From Candidatus Uhrbacteria bacterium (GTDB lineage Bacteria; Patescibacteriota; Patescibacteriia; UBA9934), in contig CALRGY010000007.1 in the NCBI GenBank assembly GCA_943358395.1, forward strand, positions 1 to 48,386: 48,386 nucleotides of DNA, in the 5' to 3' direction. Positions 27,088 to 37,895 of the stretch are shown in pieces. How positions within the stretch are numbered: position 1 is the stretch's first letter; each line of letters starts with the position of its first letter. The position numbers and the translations under genes were made by a program. The notes under the pieces are model-generated. The model had not been told where the DNA came from. It ran no database searches and worked only from the letters and a program-made list of their open reading frames with translations.

Positions 27088-27300
27088 CTATCTCTTCGAC
27101 CAATCTTTCATTGAAATTTCTGCTTGACGAAAAATTTCTCGAAGCAACGAAATACCAATATCAGATCCGTGATCTCGAGGAATATGTAAACGCAAAGAAC
27201 CTTTTATCATGAACGGATGTTTCCCTCCCCACAATGGTCCTGTAAAACCAAAATCCCCAAGTCGACGAACAAGAGCGCGCCAAGATATTGGTTTAAGCAT
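27088..27300 (-). CDS. hicA: HicA-like type II toxin
   Basis: ISWRALVRRLGDFGFTGPLWGGKHPFMIKGSLRLHIPRDHGSDIGISLLREIFRQAEIS. Confidence 0.85.
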   Translation of the reverse strand: MLKPISWRALVRRLGDFGFTGPLWGGKHPFMIKGSLRLHIPRDHGSDIGISLLREIFRQAEISMKDWSKR

Positions 27301-27541
27301 ACATCGTCGTGCGATGTTTCTGCTTTTTCACCAACGACAAACCCGAGATTTTTTCACCCGATGTCAACGAAACAACAACCCAAGATTCTAAAACTTCTCG
27401 CAACTCCTCCCGACACTTTTCCAACGTTTTCGCATTCGCCCAAACACCCTTAATGCCCGTAATTTCGCCAAAATACGTCCCATCATCAAGAATTTTATAC
27501 TTCGCCTTTGCGAGCTGTAGCATGAGATATGTACTCAACAT
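27293..27541 (-). CDS. hicB: HicB-like antitoxin
   Basis: AKYKILDDGTYFGEITGIKGVWANAKTLEKCREELREVLESWVV; overlaps hicA start. Confidence 0.85.
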   Translation of the reverse strand: MLSTYLMLQLAKAKYKILDDGTYFGEITGIKGVWANAKTLEKCREELREVLESWVVVSLTSGEKISGLSLVKKQKHRTTMYA

Positions 27542-27552
27542 ATACGTATAAT

Positions 27553-27581
27553 GATAGCTGAAAAAGATAAAATCTGCTATC
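27553..27581. promoter_or_regulatory. candidate operator upstream of hicBA
   Basis: GATAGC(27553-27558)...GCTATC(27576-27581) inverted half-sites just upstream of hicB. Confidence 0.4.
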
Positions 27582-27733
27582 CTAAAATAATTACGACGGA
27601 AGGGGATCCAAACGGCTAAATACCTAAGGAGCCCTTTTCATTTTACCTTTTTTTGCGTCTCACACCTGCGTCACCGAGATTGAAACGATAGTGGAAATCA
27701 CAGTTCATACCGCCTCGGTTTTATCACGCAAAA

Positions 27734-27760
27734 CGCGCCCTGACTCTCCGCCAGGGCGCG
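27734..27760 (-). terminator. GC-rich hairpin, terminator-like on the minus strand
   Basis: CGCGCCCTG-ACTCTCCGC-CAGGGCGCG; followed by TTTT on the minus strand. Confidence 0.6.
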
Positions 27761-27877
27761 CCCGTGAACGTCTGACTGCTTCCACACAATCCGATCGATC
27801 TAACCGACACTGAAACTGAAGCTAATGTACCGAACATATTTGAGATCATGTGGCGCGCGACAGGGGAAACGTAAATC

Positions 27878-27912
27878 AAAAACTCGAGGCTCATCATGAG
27901 CCTCGAGTTTTT
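27878..27912. terminator. intrinsic terminator downstream of rpoC
   Basis: AAAAACTCGAGGCTCATCATGAGCCTCGAGTTTTTT. Confidence 0.93.
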
Positions 27913-27922
27913 TCTTGCCTAC

Positions 27923-30900
27923 CTATTCACTCTCCTTCTCCTCCCCCGTCATCTCCTTTCCAATCCCTGGACCCATGGCAGCAATTTCTGCATCGAGTGC
28001 CGATGGAAGAACGGATGTTCTCATGGCTGCTTCGCCGAAGTTTGCCAGTTCTGGGGAGCCTTCCAGTCCAAAGCCGGTTCCGGCTGGGATAAGGCGACCA
28101 ATGATGACGTTTTCCTTCAACCCTTGGAGCTCATCAATCTTTCCGGTAACTGCTGCGCCAATAAGCACGCGAGCGGTTTCCTGGAAGGATGCGCTGGAAA
28201 GCCAGCTTTCCGTAGAAAGAGAGACTTTCGTTACACCAAGCAATAAGTCCTCATACTCTGCCAATGTTCCACCCTTTGCCAACGCGCTGTCCTGTTCATC
28301 AAGCAATGTAGCACGCTCGATGATTTCTCCAGGAAGCAAATCTGTGTCGTTTGGATTCGTCACGCGCACACGGCTCAACATTTGGCGCACAATCACCTCG
28401 ATGTGCTTGTTGTTGAGCTTCTGACCCTGCGACGCGTAAATAAACTGAATTTCCTTAGACAAATATCGCTGCACAGCATCCCGTCCCTTTGCAGAGAAGA
28501 GTGCTTGCAAGTCCAAGTGGCCATCCGTCAATGCGTCACCTGCTGTGACCTCGTCGCCTTCTTTCACGAACATGGTGTAGCCCTGCGGAATAATGTACTC
28601 GCGAACTTTATCCCCTTCGTGCACCACAACCACCGATGTTTTCCCAACAGACTTCACTGTGCCTTTCACATCACACGGTACAATCTCCCCATCAACCTTT
28701 GTGCCCAGAACATCGCCTTCGCGCACGCTGTCACCCACCGCAATCTTCATCTTCGCACCACGGCCAAGCGTGAACGTCTTCTCATCGACTGCGCGATACC
28801 GAATCTTCACAATCTTTTGCCCAGGCATGGTGTCCATCATCTTCTTGCCAGTACCCGCCTGCACAATTGTCCGTTCTGCTTTTTCAATTTCTACAGCACC
28901 CGCAACTTCCGTCATGATTGCCTTTCGCTTTGGCAGACGTGCCTCAAACAATTCTTCAACGCGTGGCAACCCTTGCGTAATATCTTTTCCTGCCACACCT
29001 CCAGTGTGGAAGGTACGCATCGTGAGCTGCGTTCCTGGTTCACCGATGGATTGCGCCGCCATAATACCCACCGCAACACCAGGCTTCACCATTTTGTTGT
29101 GTGCTAAGTCGTATCCGTAACACTTCATACACACACCGCGACGAACGCGACACGTCATCACCGAGCGCACATGAGCCTCGAGTAATTCCTTACCTGTCGC
29201 TTTGATGGCACGAATGTGTACTTCGGTAATCAGGTCGTTCGCTTTCACAAACGCCTTCTTTTCCCCGGGCACCTTAATGTCGGAGAGTGCGACACGACCC
29301 AAAATACGAATCAACAACGGCTCGCCAATCTCGTCCGACTCTTCCTTGGTCAATAGCACACCCTTATCGTCACCACAGTTTTCCTCACGCACCACCACGT
29401 CTTGCGCAACATCAACCAAACGACGAGTCAAATATCCAGCGTTTGCCGTACGCAATGCTGTGTCGGTAAGACCTTTACGCGTACCGTGAGAAGAAATGAA
29501 GAATTCCAGCACGGAAACTCCCTCTTTAAAAGACGACTTCACTGGCAATTCAATAATGTCTCCAGACGGTGATGACTTCAGCCCAATCATACCAATCATC
29601 TGCGTGAGCTGGCCCCATCCACCACGCGCACCAGATTCAATCATGGTGTAGGCAGAGCTTTCGTGTGGAAGCGAATCCTTACTAATATCTGCGATTCTGT
29701 CCTTGATTTCTGTCCAAATTTTAATGATCTGTGTGTGGCGTTCGCTCTGTGTGAGCAATCCTTGGCTAAAGTAATCTTCAACTTCACGTACGCGTTTGTC
29801 GCCCTCCGCAACCAACGCTGGCTTTTCCGTGAGCGTTGGCAGCCCTGCCATTGCCCAAGAGTATCCAGACAATGTGGCGTACTTGAACCCAAGATCTTTC
29901 AAGTTGTCCAAAATAGTCGCAGTAAATTCCTGACCATGGAACTCCAATGTATCGCGAATAATGTTTGCAAGCTGCTTCTTTCCAAGAATTTCGTTCTGGA
30001 AGCCAATGCTTGGCGGGAATTGCTGGTTAATGAGAATACGGCCAGGAGTCGTAATGAGCATCTTCCCGTCGCGACGAATACGAATCCACGTTTGTGGCGT
30101 AATCTTTGCCTCATTCATGGCGTAGAGCACCTCATCTTCATCCGCGAATGTTTTCATCTTCTTTTCATCTGGTTCCGTGTCTGTACTCGTTAAGTAGAAC
30201 GATGCCCATGCAATATCTTTTCCTGGCGTTGCCACTGGACCACCAAAGGAAGGCTTCAACAAGTTACGGATGGAAAGCATCAACTCTTCTGCTTCTTTCT
30301 TCGCCTCCGTTGTGAGCGGTACGTGAACGGCCATCTGGTCACCATCGAAGTCTGCGTTATACGCGTCACAAACGAGAGGGTGGATTTGAATTGCCTTTCC
30401 TTCGATGAGTGTTGGACGGAACGCCTGAATACCAAGACGGTGCAAGGTCGGCGCACGGTTGAGTAAGACGTATGAGTCTGCAACAACTTCTTCAAGAATG
30501 TCCCACACTTCTGGGCGATCGGATTCAAGGAATCGGTTTGCAGAACGAATGTTGTGGACGTATTCGCGAGCAATCAGCTTGCTAATCACGAATGGACGGA
30601 ACAATTCGAGCGCCATCTTCTTTGGAATACCGCATTGATGAAGCTTGAGGTGTGGACCGACAACAATCACCGAACGACCAGAATAGTCGATACGCTTTCC
30701 AAGCAAGTTCTGACGGAAACGACCTTGCTTCCCCTTCAAAATATCTGCCAACGACTTCAATTGACGCTTCTTTCCGGTTGCGGCAATCACGGTTTTGCTT
30801 TGACGAGCACTGTTGTCGATAAGCGCATCCACTGCCTCTTGTAACATGCGCTTTTCGTTACGCGTAATCACTTCTGGTGCATTCAAAGAATACAGCCGGC

Positions 30901-31942
30901 GCAAACGATTGTTGCGGTTAATCACACGGCGGTACAAGTCGTTCAAATCAGACGTTGCAAAACGACCACCGTCCAACGGCACCATTGGGCGCAAATCTGG
31001 CGGGATTACCGGCAACGTGCGGAGCACCATCCATTGTGGCTGAATGGTGTTCTTCTCTAGGCTCTTAAACAGTTTCAACCGGCGCATAATGCGCTCGTAC
31101 TTCGCGGAAGATGTTGTTGCTGCAAGCTCTTCGGTAAGCTTCACGACTGTTTCGGGAATATTAATGCGTTCCAAGAGCTTCATGAGTGCCTCTGCACCAA
31201 TACCGGCATCAAAAATGTGCCCGTATCGCATAGACCAATCGTGATACGTCGCCTCAGAAATCACACGCAGCGGCGTAAGCTCCTTCAAGTCTTTATCGAC
31301 TTGAATAAAGTCTTGCTCTAATTCATCCAGCCGTTCTGCTGCAGATTTCTCGATGCGTTCAATTTCTGATTTTATCCACTTTTTCTCTGCACCTTCCTTC
31401 TCTTCTGCACGCTGAATATCACGTTTTGTTTCACCAGCAATCATCTGCTTCTTTGCACGATATTCCTCTTTCACCTGCTCTACAGTTTGTGCCAACGCCG
31501 CTTCATTGACGTCGGTAATAATGAAGCTCGCAAAATACACCACCTTTTCCAAGGTTTGCACACCCATATCGAGCATGGTGCCGATTTTTGACGGCACACC
31601 GCGCAAGAACCAAATGTGCGTAACCGGGGAAGCAAGTTCAATGTGCCCCATGCGCTCACGGCGCACAGAAGCCTGTGTGACTTCCACGTTACATTTGTCA
31701 CACACAATTCCCTTGTATCGAATTTTCTTATATTTCCCACAGTAACACTCCCAATCTTTTGATGGTCCGAAAATCTCTTCTGCAAACAACCCCTGCTTTT
31801 CTGGCTTTTGCGTGCGATAGTTAATGGTTTCCGGCTTGCTTACTTCGCCGTAGCTCCAGCTTCGAATCACTTCTGGTGAAGCAACCTTCAACCGGATCGA
31901 ATCGAAATCTGTGGATTTTAATGTGTCGAATTTGGTGGCCAT
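27923..31942 (-). CDS. rpoC: DNA-directed RNA polymerase subunit beta'
   Basis: [16 protein letters not shown] catalytic loop; [23 protein letters not shown] zinc site. Confidence 0.99.
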   Translation of the reverse strand: MATKFDTLKSTDFDSIRLKVASPEVIRSWSYGEVSKPETINYRTQKPEKQGLFAEEIFGPSKDWECYCGKYKKIRYKGIVCDKCNVEVTQASVRRERMGHIELASPVTHIWFLRGVPSKIGTMLDMGVQTLEKVVYFASFIITDVNEAALAQTVEQVKEEYRAKKQMIAGETKRDIQRAEEKEGAEKKWIKSEIERIEKSAAERLDELEQDFIQVDKDLKELTPLRVISEATYHDWSMRYGHIFDAGIGAEALMKLLERINIPETVVKLTEELAATTSSAKYERIMRRLKLFKSLEKNTIQPQWMVLRTLPVIPPDLRPMVPLDGGRFATSDLNDLYRRVINRNNRLRRLYSLNAPEVITRNEKRMLQEAVDALIDNSARQSKTVIAATGKKRQLKSLADILKGKQGRFRQNLLGKRIDYSGRSVIVVGPHLKLHQCGIPKKMALELFRPFVISKLIAREYVHNIRSANRFLESDRPEVWDILEEVVADSYVLLNRAPTLHRLGIQAFRPTLIEGKAIQIHPLVCDAYNADFDGDQMAVHVPLTTEAKKEAEELMLSIRNLLKPSFGGPVATPGKDIAWASFYLTSTDTEPDEKKMKTFADEDEVLYAMNEAKITPQTWIRIRRDGKMLITTPGRILINQQFPPSIGFQNEILGKKQLANIIRDTLEFHGQEFTATILDNLKDLGFKYATLSGYSWAMAGLPTLTEKPALVAEGDKRVREVEDYFSQGLLTQSERHTQIIKIWTEIKDRIADISKDSLPHESSAYTMIESGARGGWGQLTQMIGMIGLKSSPSGDIIELPVKSSFKEGVSVLEFFISSHGTRKGLTDTALRTANAGYLTRRLVDVAQDVVVREENCGDDKGVLLTKEESDEIGEPLLIRILGRVALSDIKVPGEKKAFVKANDLITEVHIRAIKATGKELLEAHVRSVMTCRVRRGVCMKCYGYDLAHNKMVKPGVAVGIMAAQSIGEPGTQLTMRTFHTGGVAGKDITQGLPRVEELFEARLPKRKAIMTEVAGAVEIEKAERTIVQAGTGKKMMDTMPGQKIVKIRYRAVDEKTFTLGRGAKMKIAVGDSVREGDVLGTKVDGEIVPCDVKGTVKSVGKTSVVVVHEGDKVREYIIPQGYTMFVKEGDEVTAGDALTDGHLDLQALFSAKGRDAVQRYLSKEIQFIYASQGQKLNNKHIEVIVRQMLSRVRVTNPNDTDLLPGEIIERATLLDEQDSALAKGGTLAEYEDLLLGVTKVSLSTESWLSSASFQETARVLIGAAVTGKIDELQGLKENVIIGRLIPAGTGFGLEGSPELANFGEAAMRTSVLPSALDAEIAAMGPGIGKEMTGEEKESE

Positions 31943-31954
31943 AATGGTTTTACG

Positions 31955-34900
31955 TTAGGCGCGACGTGCATGACGATCCTCACCAATTTCCAATTTTTTC
32001 CCGTTCTTCAACAGCTCAACGTCCAAACCAAGGCCCTTCAATTCGCGGCAAAGCACATTGAACGATTCTGGGATATTCACCTTGGTAATCACATCGCCCT
32101 TAATAATCGCTTCGTACGCCTTTGCACGCCCTGGAACGTCGTCGGACTTAATGGTGAGAATTTCCTGCAATGTGTGCGCTGCCCCATATGCCTCCAATGC
32201 CCACACCTCCATTTCTCCAAAACGCTGACCACCGAACTGCGCTTTTCCGCCCAACGGCTGTTGAGTAATAAGCGAATACGGCCCAATAGAACGCTGATGC
32301 ATTTTGTCTTCCACCATGTGGTTCAGCTTGATCATGTACATGATACCGACTGTGACCTTGTGGTGAAACGCTTCACCGGTACGGCCATCATACAAATGCA
32401 ACTGACCATCTTCTGGGTACCCTGCTTTCTTCAGCTCGTCCTTAATGTCTTGATCCTTCACACCCGCAAGTACAGGCACAGCCACTTTGTAGCCCAATGT
32501 TGACGCCGCAAGACCAAGGTGAACTTCAAGAATCTGACCAAGGTTCATACGAGAAACCACACCAAGCGGGGTAAGCAACACGTCTACCGGCCGACCGTCC
32601 GCGGTAAATGGCATGTCTGCAAACGCAACGACTTTTGAAATAACGCCCTTGTTTCCGTGGCGACCAGCAACCTTATCACCCACCTGCAGCTTCCGAAGAT
32701 CTGCAATAGTGACTTGGATTGATGTAATAACACCAGGGGAAAGATTATCTCCCGCTTCTCGGCTAAACACCGTAATATCAACAACTTTTCCCTTGCGCCC
32801 ATGTTCCAAGTACAGTGAGGAGTCGCGAACATCGCGGGCTTTATCGCCGAAAATAGCACGAAGCAGCTTTTCTTCAGCAGACAATTCTGTCTCACCCTTT
32901 GGTGTGATTTTTCCTACAAGAATGTCGCCAGACTTTACCTCGGCACCAATACGGATAATGCCTTCAGCATCAAGATTCTTCAGCTTCTCTTCTGAAACGT
33001 TTGGAATATCACTCGTAACCAATTCTGGCCCAAGTTTAGTATCGCGAACATCAAGCGTGAGATGTTCTAAGTGAATCGTGGTGAACCGATCGTCCTGCAC
33101 CACGCGCTCGGAAACAATCACCGCGTCTTCATAGTTGTAGCCATCCCAGCTCATGAACGCCACGCGCATGTTCTGCCCAAGTGCCAGCTCACCGTTTTCA
33201 ACAGATGGACCGTCGGCAAGCACATCACCCTTCTTCATCTTCATGCCCGGAAGCACCACGGGGCGCTGCGTAATAGCCGTTGAAGCATTCGATCGTAAGT
33301 ATTTATTGAGAGTGTACGTTTTTTCACCAAGTTTTTTGTATGTCATCGTGATGTTTGCCCCATCAACTGCCGTGACTTCACCATCTTCTTCCGTTACCAG
33401 CACGTGACCGGAATCGAGCGCAGCACGGCGCTCCATTCCTGTTCCAATCACCGGTGATTCTGGGCGAATTGGTGGCACTGCCTGACGCATCATGTTCGTT
33501 CCCATGAGTGCACGCGTTGCGTCGTCGTGCTCCAAGAATGGAACAAGAGCAGTACCGATAGACACGATTTGCGTCGACGAAACATCCATGAAATTGATGT
33601 CAGTCGCAGGAACCAATCGTGGATCTGCAAACTTACGCGCCTCGACGTATTCCGCAATAATGTAACCATCCTTATCCAAAGGAACAGTCGCTGGACATGT
33701 TGTGGACTTCTCTTCCAAGAATGCATTCACGTACACAATATCGTTTGTGACGCGCGAACGACCCTTTTCCTGCACCACCTTGCGATACGGTGTTTCAATA
33801 AAGCCGTACGCATTCACACGAGCATAACTCGCTAAGTGACCAACCAATCCAATGTTTGGTCCTTCTGGCGTAGCGATCGGACAGATACGACCATAGTGCG
33901 TAGGGTGAACGTCGCGCACTTCAAATCCGGCACGTTCACGCGTCAAACCACCCGGGCCCATCGCGCTCAAGCGGCGCTTGTGCTCCAGCTCTGCGAGCGG
34001 ATTCGTTTGATCCATGAACTGCGAAAGCTGAGAGGACATGAAGAATTCACGCACCGCGCCAATCACTGGGCGTGCATTGATCAATTTTCCTGGAGTAAGC
34101 GAATCAATTTCCGTGGTGCTCATGCGGTCGCGCACAATGCGCTCCATACGTGCCATACCCACACGGAAACGGGACTGCAGCAACTCACCAACCGCTCGCA
34201 CGCGGCGATTCCCGAGGTGATCAACATCATCTGCTTCTTCCTGGCTAATGTTCAAGCGAATAATCTCACGAATAATCGCCACCAAATCTTCCTTTGTAAG
34301 AATACGATTCTCTTCCTTCGCGACCTCTTCGTCTGTTCCCTCCAAACCAAAGCGCAAATTAAACTTATATCGTCCAACGGCACCTAAATCGTATCTGTCG
34401 TAATTAAAGAACATGGCATGAATCAAGCTGCGGGCGTTATCTGCCGTCGCAAGATCGCCTGGGCGAATGCGCTTATATACTTCTTTCAACCCTTCTTCCT
34501 CATTGCTCGCTGCATCCTTTGCAAGCGTATTTTCAATGTAACGAATGCTTGGATGAATATCGATATCTGCAAACAGTGGCGCGATTTCTTCATTTGTTGA
34601 AAAACCAAACGCGCGTAATAACGACGTTACCGCTACCTTACGCTTGCGATCGATTTTGACCCAAATCACGTTTTTTGGATCTGTTTCAAACTCAAGCCAC
34701 GCACCACGATTTGGAATAATCTTCGCACCGTAGTGGCGACGAGCACGAATCACTTCTGCGGTAAAAAAGGCCCCCGCAGAACGCACAAGCTGGGAAACAA
34801 TCACACGTTCCACACCGTTCACAATAAATGTTCCTCGTGGGGTAACCACCGGCAAATCACCCAAGTAAATCTCTTGTTCCTTCACCACATCCGTACGAAG

Positions 34901-35173
34901 GTTCTTCAAACGTGTTTTTACACGGAGTGGCGCTTCGTACGTTACGTTCTTTGCGCGGCTCGTGACTTCATCAAATTTCGGCTCGTCTAGGTAATAATCA
35001 CCAAGAGTAAGCTCTAAATCACGTCCCATGGAGTCGCGAATAGGAGTAACTTCGTCGAAAAGCTCACGGATGCCGTGTTCCAAGAACCATGCGTATGCAG
35101 ACTTCTGAACCTCAATAAGGTCTGGCAAGTCCATCGCATCACGAAGTGGAGTGAAATACTTGCGAGTCATCAT
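31955..35173 (-). CDS. rpoB: DNA-directed RNA polymerase subunit beta
   Basis: SSQLSQFMDQTNPLAELEHKRRLSAMGPGGLTRERAGFEVRDVHPTHYGRICPIATPEGPNIGL. Confidence 0.99.
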   Translation of the reverse strand: MMTRKYFTPLRDAMDLPDLIEVQKSAYAWFLEHGIRELFDEVTPIRDSMGRDLELTLGDYYLDEPKFDEVTSRAKNVTYEAPLRVKTRLKNLRTDVVKEQEIYLGDLPVVTPRGTFIVNGVERVIVSQLVRSAGAFFTAEVIRARRHYGAKIIPNRGAWLEFETDPKNVIWVKIDRKRKVAVTSLLRAFGFSTNEEIAPLFADIDIHPSIRYIENTLAKDAASNEEEGLKEVYKRIRPGDLATADNARSLIHAMFFNYDRYDLGAVGRYKFNLRFGLEGTDEEVAKEENRILTKEDLVAIIREIIRLNISQEEADDVDHLGNRRVRAVGELLQSRFRVGMARMERIVRDRMSTTEIDSLTPGKLINARPVIGAVREFFMSSQLSQFMDQTNPLAELEHKRRLSAMGPGGLTRERAGFEVRDVHPTHYGRICPIATPEGPNIGLVGHLASYARVNAYGFIETPYRKVVQEKGRSRVTNDIVYVNAFLEEKSTTCPATVPLDKDGYIIAEYVEARKFADPRLVPATDINFMDVSSTQIVSIGTALVPFLEHDDATRALMGTNMMRQAVPPIRPESPVIGTGMERRAALDSGHVLVTEEDGEVTAVDGANITMTYKKLGEKTYTLNKYLRSNASTAITQRPVVLPGMKMKKGDVLADGPSVENGELALGQNMRVAFMSWDGYNYEDAVIVSERVVQDDRFTTIHLEHLTLDVRDTKLGPELVTSDIPNVSEEKLKNLDAEGIIRIGAEVKSGDILVGKITPKGETELSAEEKLLRAIFGDKARDVRDSSLYLEHGRKGKVVDITVFSREAGDNLSPGVITSIQVTIADLRKLQVGDKVAGRHGNKGVISKVVAFADMPFTADGRPVDVLLTPLGVVSRMNLGQILEVHLGLAASTLGYKVAVPVLAGVKDQDIKDELKKAGYPEDGQLHLYDGRTGEAFHHKVTVGIMYMIKLNHMVEDKMHQRSIGPYSLITQQPLGGKAQFGGQRFGEMEVWALEAYGAAHTLQEILTIKSDDVPGRAKAYEAIIKGDVITKVNIPESFNVLCRELKGLGLDVELLKNGKKLEIGEDRHARRA

Positions 35174-35437
35174 AACGAAAAAAGCGCCGTGGAAGCCACG
35201 ACGGTATTTATGATTTCTTCAAAAACGTAAGTGCGGAGGCCGGAAAATGGCATGCATTAACGTGAAGAATTTAGGAATCCAGTAGCAGTCAGGGGTCGAT
35301 GTCGCGCGAACGACCGCCCAGAGACGACAAAAATGAATCTCCCAAGTGGCGGAAAGGGTAGCACAACTATGAGCACAATGCAACGTTCCAGGGTGGACAA
35401 ATCCAATATTTTTCCGCAAATCTTAGCGAAATATATC

Positions 35438-35467
35438 AAAAATCACCCCGATAATCGAGGTGATTTT
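35438..35467. terminator. terminator-like hairpin
   Basis: AAAAATCACC-CCGATAATCGA-GGTGATTTT. Confidence 0.7.
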
Positions 35468-35486
35468 GACCGAGCTTGATGTGAGG

Positions 35487-35608
35487 AGGACTTTCTCATT
35501 TTAGGCTAGTTTCGATGAAGATTGAGGAAATCTTCGGAGGCGTACTTCATGGTACGTCGACGAAGTTTCCGATAATCTGAGTCGAAAATAGACAAAATGA
35601 GGAAGTCC
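35487..35608. repeat. foldback element family A, copy 5
   Basis: AGGACTTTCTCATTTTAGGCTAGTTTCGATGAAGATTGAGG...GGCGTACTTCATGGTACGTC...AAAATGAGGAAGTCC. Confidence 0.92.
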
Positions 35609-35643
35609 GACCAGGATGCAGGAGGAGAACGAGCGAAAAAATA

Positions 35644-35757
35644 TTACTCAAGCACCCAACAAAAGAGATTCTTCTTACGCCGTGCGCGCAAGGCTGTTGG
35701 TACATTCGTAAAAAGCCAGTCTCGTCCCGCAACCTGGTGACATAAGGCAAAGAGCAT
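35644..35757 (-). CDS. candidate small protein MLFALCHQVAGRDWLFTNVPTALRARRKKNLFCWVLE
   Basis: 37 aa ORF, SD-like GGAAGG 4 nt upstream of ATG, good upstream promoter (35778-35806). Confidence 0.45.
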   Translation of the reverse strand: MLFALCHQVAGRDWLFTNVPTALRARRKKNLFCWVLE

Positions 35758-35777
35758 GAAACCTTCCGTCACACTAA

Positions 35778-35806
35778 AGTGTAGAGGGTTGTCGCAGGAA
35801 TTTCAA
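35778..35806 (-). promoter_or_regulatory. candidate sigma70 promoter
   Basis: Minus strand TTGAAA (35806-35801), 17 nt, TACACT (35783-35778). Confidence 0.6.
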
Positions 35807-35845
35807 ATCATCCTTACTAGATTGCCATACCAAATTCAACGATCC

Positions 35846-36910
35846 CTACTCCGCATCCGCTTCACCATCCTTCTCCTTTTCATCAGGATTCGATGTTGGA
35901 CGCGAGGTAAAACCCTCGCTCTTCAATGCTGCTGCAGTAGTGGCTTTGCGCATGGTTGCCAATGTATCTGGGTGATCACGGAGATACTGCTTAGCCACTT
36001 CACGCCCAACTCCAAGCTTTTCTTCGCCGAAAATATAGCTATTCCCACGCTTTTCGAGTGAGCCGACTTCCACCCCTAAATCGAGCATGTCGCCGGCAAT
36101 GGAAATGCCTTCGTTATACATAATATCGAATTCGCAGGTACGGAACGGTGGCGCCACCTTATTCTTCACAATTTTCACCTTCACTCGGTTCCCCACAATC
36201 TTCTCACCCTGCTTAATTTGCGCGGCACGACGAATCTCCATACGCACCGACGCATAAAACTTCAGCGCATTTCCTCCTGGCGTGGTTTCTGGATTCCCAA
36301 ACATCACACCAATCTTCCTACGGATTTGGTTGATGAAAATCACCACGGTGCCCGATTTGGCAACAATCGCCGTGAGCTTTCGGAGCGCCTGGCTCATGAG
36401 TCGCGCTTGCAAACCCATATGTGAATCGCCCATATCACCTTCAATTTCTGCCTTTGGCACAAGCGCAGCAACGGAGTCGATCACCACAACGTCAATCGCG
36501 TTCGATCGCACAAGCGTTTCAACGATCTCAAGCGCCTGTTCCCCCGTATCTGGTTGCGAAATGAACAGCTCATCAATGTTTACACCAACTTTCCGTGCGT
36601 AATCTGGATCCATGGCGTGTTCAGCATCAACGAATGCTGCAATGCCGCCCTGACGCTGACATTCAGCGATGATGTGCTGTGCAAGCGTGGTTTTTCCAGA
36701 CGACTCCGGCCCATAAATCTCAATAATTCTTCCTCGAGGCACCCCGAGTGCTCCCAGGGCGAGATCGAGAGACAAACATCCTGTAGGAATGGCATCAATA
36801 TTCGTTGCCTTCTGATCACCAAGCCGCATAATAGAACCCTCACCGAACCGTTGCTTAATCTGACCAATCGCAGCATTCGCCGCTGTTGTACGAGCGTTTT
36901 CCTTAGCCAT
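35846..36910 (-). CDS. recA: recombinase RecA
   Basis: [65 protein letters not shown]. Confidence 0.99.
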   Translation of the reverse strand: MAKENARTTAANAAIGQIKQRFGEGSIMRLGDQKATNIDAIPTGCLSLDLALGALGVPRGRIIEIYGPESSGKTTLAQHIIAECQRQGGIAAFVDAEHAMDPDYARKVGVNIDELFISQPDTGEQALEIVETLVRSNAIDVVVIDSVAALVPKAEIEGDMGDSHMGLQARLMSQALRKLTAIVAKSGTVVIFINQIRRKIGVMFGNPETTPGGNALKFYASVRMEIRRAAQIKQGEKIVGNRVKVKIVKNKVAPPFRTCEFDIMYNEGISIAGDMLDLGVEVGSLEKRGNSYIFGEEKLGVGREVAKQYLRDHPDTLATMRKATTAAALKSEGFTSRPTSNPDEKEKDGEADAE

Positions 36911-36937
36911 AACAAAAAAGTAGATGATTCAACATAT

Positions 36938-37098
36938 AGGACTTCCTCATTTTGCCCATTTTCGGCTTGGTATGAAGTAAAGCGAAGCGCTTACTTCATA
37001 CCTTGCTTCCTCGACGTGATCGACGGCGTACCGTGTAGTACGCCTTGACGATCCCGTCATCGTCGCGCACCGAAACTGGTCGAAAATGAGAAAGTCCT
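36938..37098. repeat. foldback element family A, copy 6, with nested 34 bp hairpin (36969-37002)
   Basis: Reverse complement matches copy 1 core (GTGCGCGACGATGACGGGATCGTCAAGGCGTACTACACGGTACGCCGTCGATCACGTCGAGGAAGCAA) plus the nested hairpin also seen in copy 2. Confidence 0.92.
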
Positions 37099-37176
37099 AC
37101 TCATGACGCGCGCGATAAAACTTGGTGAAATCAAATTCTCTCTACACGAACATGTACCGAACAGTGTACACCATCG

Positions 37177-37893
37177 TCATCGAAAGCTCACGGCAGTTAT
37201 CCCCTGTTCAGCATCAACAGCACCGTCATCGAACACGACGCGGCGATATTCTGTGGCTTTTTGCGAATATCGGCGGGTGCCCTCAACAGTAATGACGTTC
37301 AACCCCAAAGAAAGATCCACGGTCGCAGTAAATGTTTTATCGTTATTCACCACAACCTGATCCCCATTAATCTGTAGTGTTACGTCGTCGTTCTCCACAT
37401 ACCCATGCACAACCACAAGAGCACTTTCTGCAGCAAAACCATCAATCGGGGTTTCGATCACAATCTGGGGAGGGCGAAGAATGCCGTGAATTTGCCAAGA
37501 AAAATACCCAAGAAACGCAATCATTACTGTGGCAAATGCCCCAATCTTCAAAAAAGCTACCGAGGAAAGAAGCCGTGTACGACGAACTCGTTGACGGGGC
37601 AACCGGTGCGGCGCAAGCAAATCTGTTCTTCCACTTTCTTCTTCGTATAATTCTAAAAAGTACGTCTCATCTGCACCAAGAATTCTCGCGTACGCACGAA
37701 TAAAGTTTCTGGTGTACAAGGGCTCAGGCAGCTCATCATATCGCCCCCGTTCAAGCGCCTCTAAGTATCGCTTTTGAATATGTGTCGTTTCTTCCAGCAT
37801 CACCAAGCTCACCGCTTGCCCACGCCGAAGCGCGCGAAGCTTTTCACCAAGGGTTTGCGGCACACGATCAAGTTTTCGCATGACAAATACCAT
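37177..37893 (-). CDS. RodZ-like protein: N-terminal HTH, TM helix, extracytoplasmic Ig-like region
   Basis: LGEKLRALRRGQAVSLVMLEETTHIQKRYLEALERGRYDELPEPLYTRNFIRAYARIL; hydrophobic helix; beta-rich C-term. Confidence 0.85.
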   Translation of the reverse strand: MVFVMRKLDRVPQTLGEKLRALRRGQAVSLVMLEETTHIQKRYLEALERGRYDELPEPLYTRNFIRAYARILGADETYFLELYEEESGRTDLLAPHRLPRQRVRRTRLLSSVAFLKIGAFATVMIAFLGYFSWQIHGILRPPQIVIETPIDGFAAESALVVVHGYVENDDVTLQINGDQVVVNNDKTFTATVDLSLGLNVITVEGTRRYSQKATEYRRVVFDDGAVDAEQGITAVSFR

Positions 37894-37895
37894 AG

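Noticed and set aside
27600-27720. 23S rRNA fragment (GGCTAAATACC, CGATAGTGGAAATCAC)
   Set aside because: Only short scattered similarity to 23S helices; spacing wrong; treated as unassigned intergenic structure.
28382-29107. 241 aa and overlapping plus-strand ORFs opposite rpoC
   Set aside because: Antisense shadow of rpoC with no recognisable motif.
35640-35760. SRP (4.5S) or 6S RNA
   Set aside because: No GGAAGGAAGCAGC-type SRP apical motif; the region reads as a small ORF with SD instead. 6S cannot be excluded without folding.
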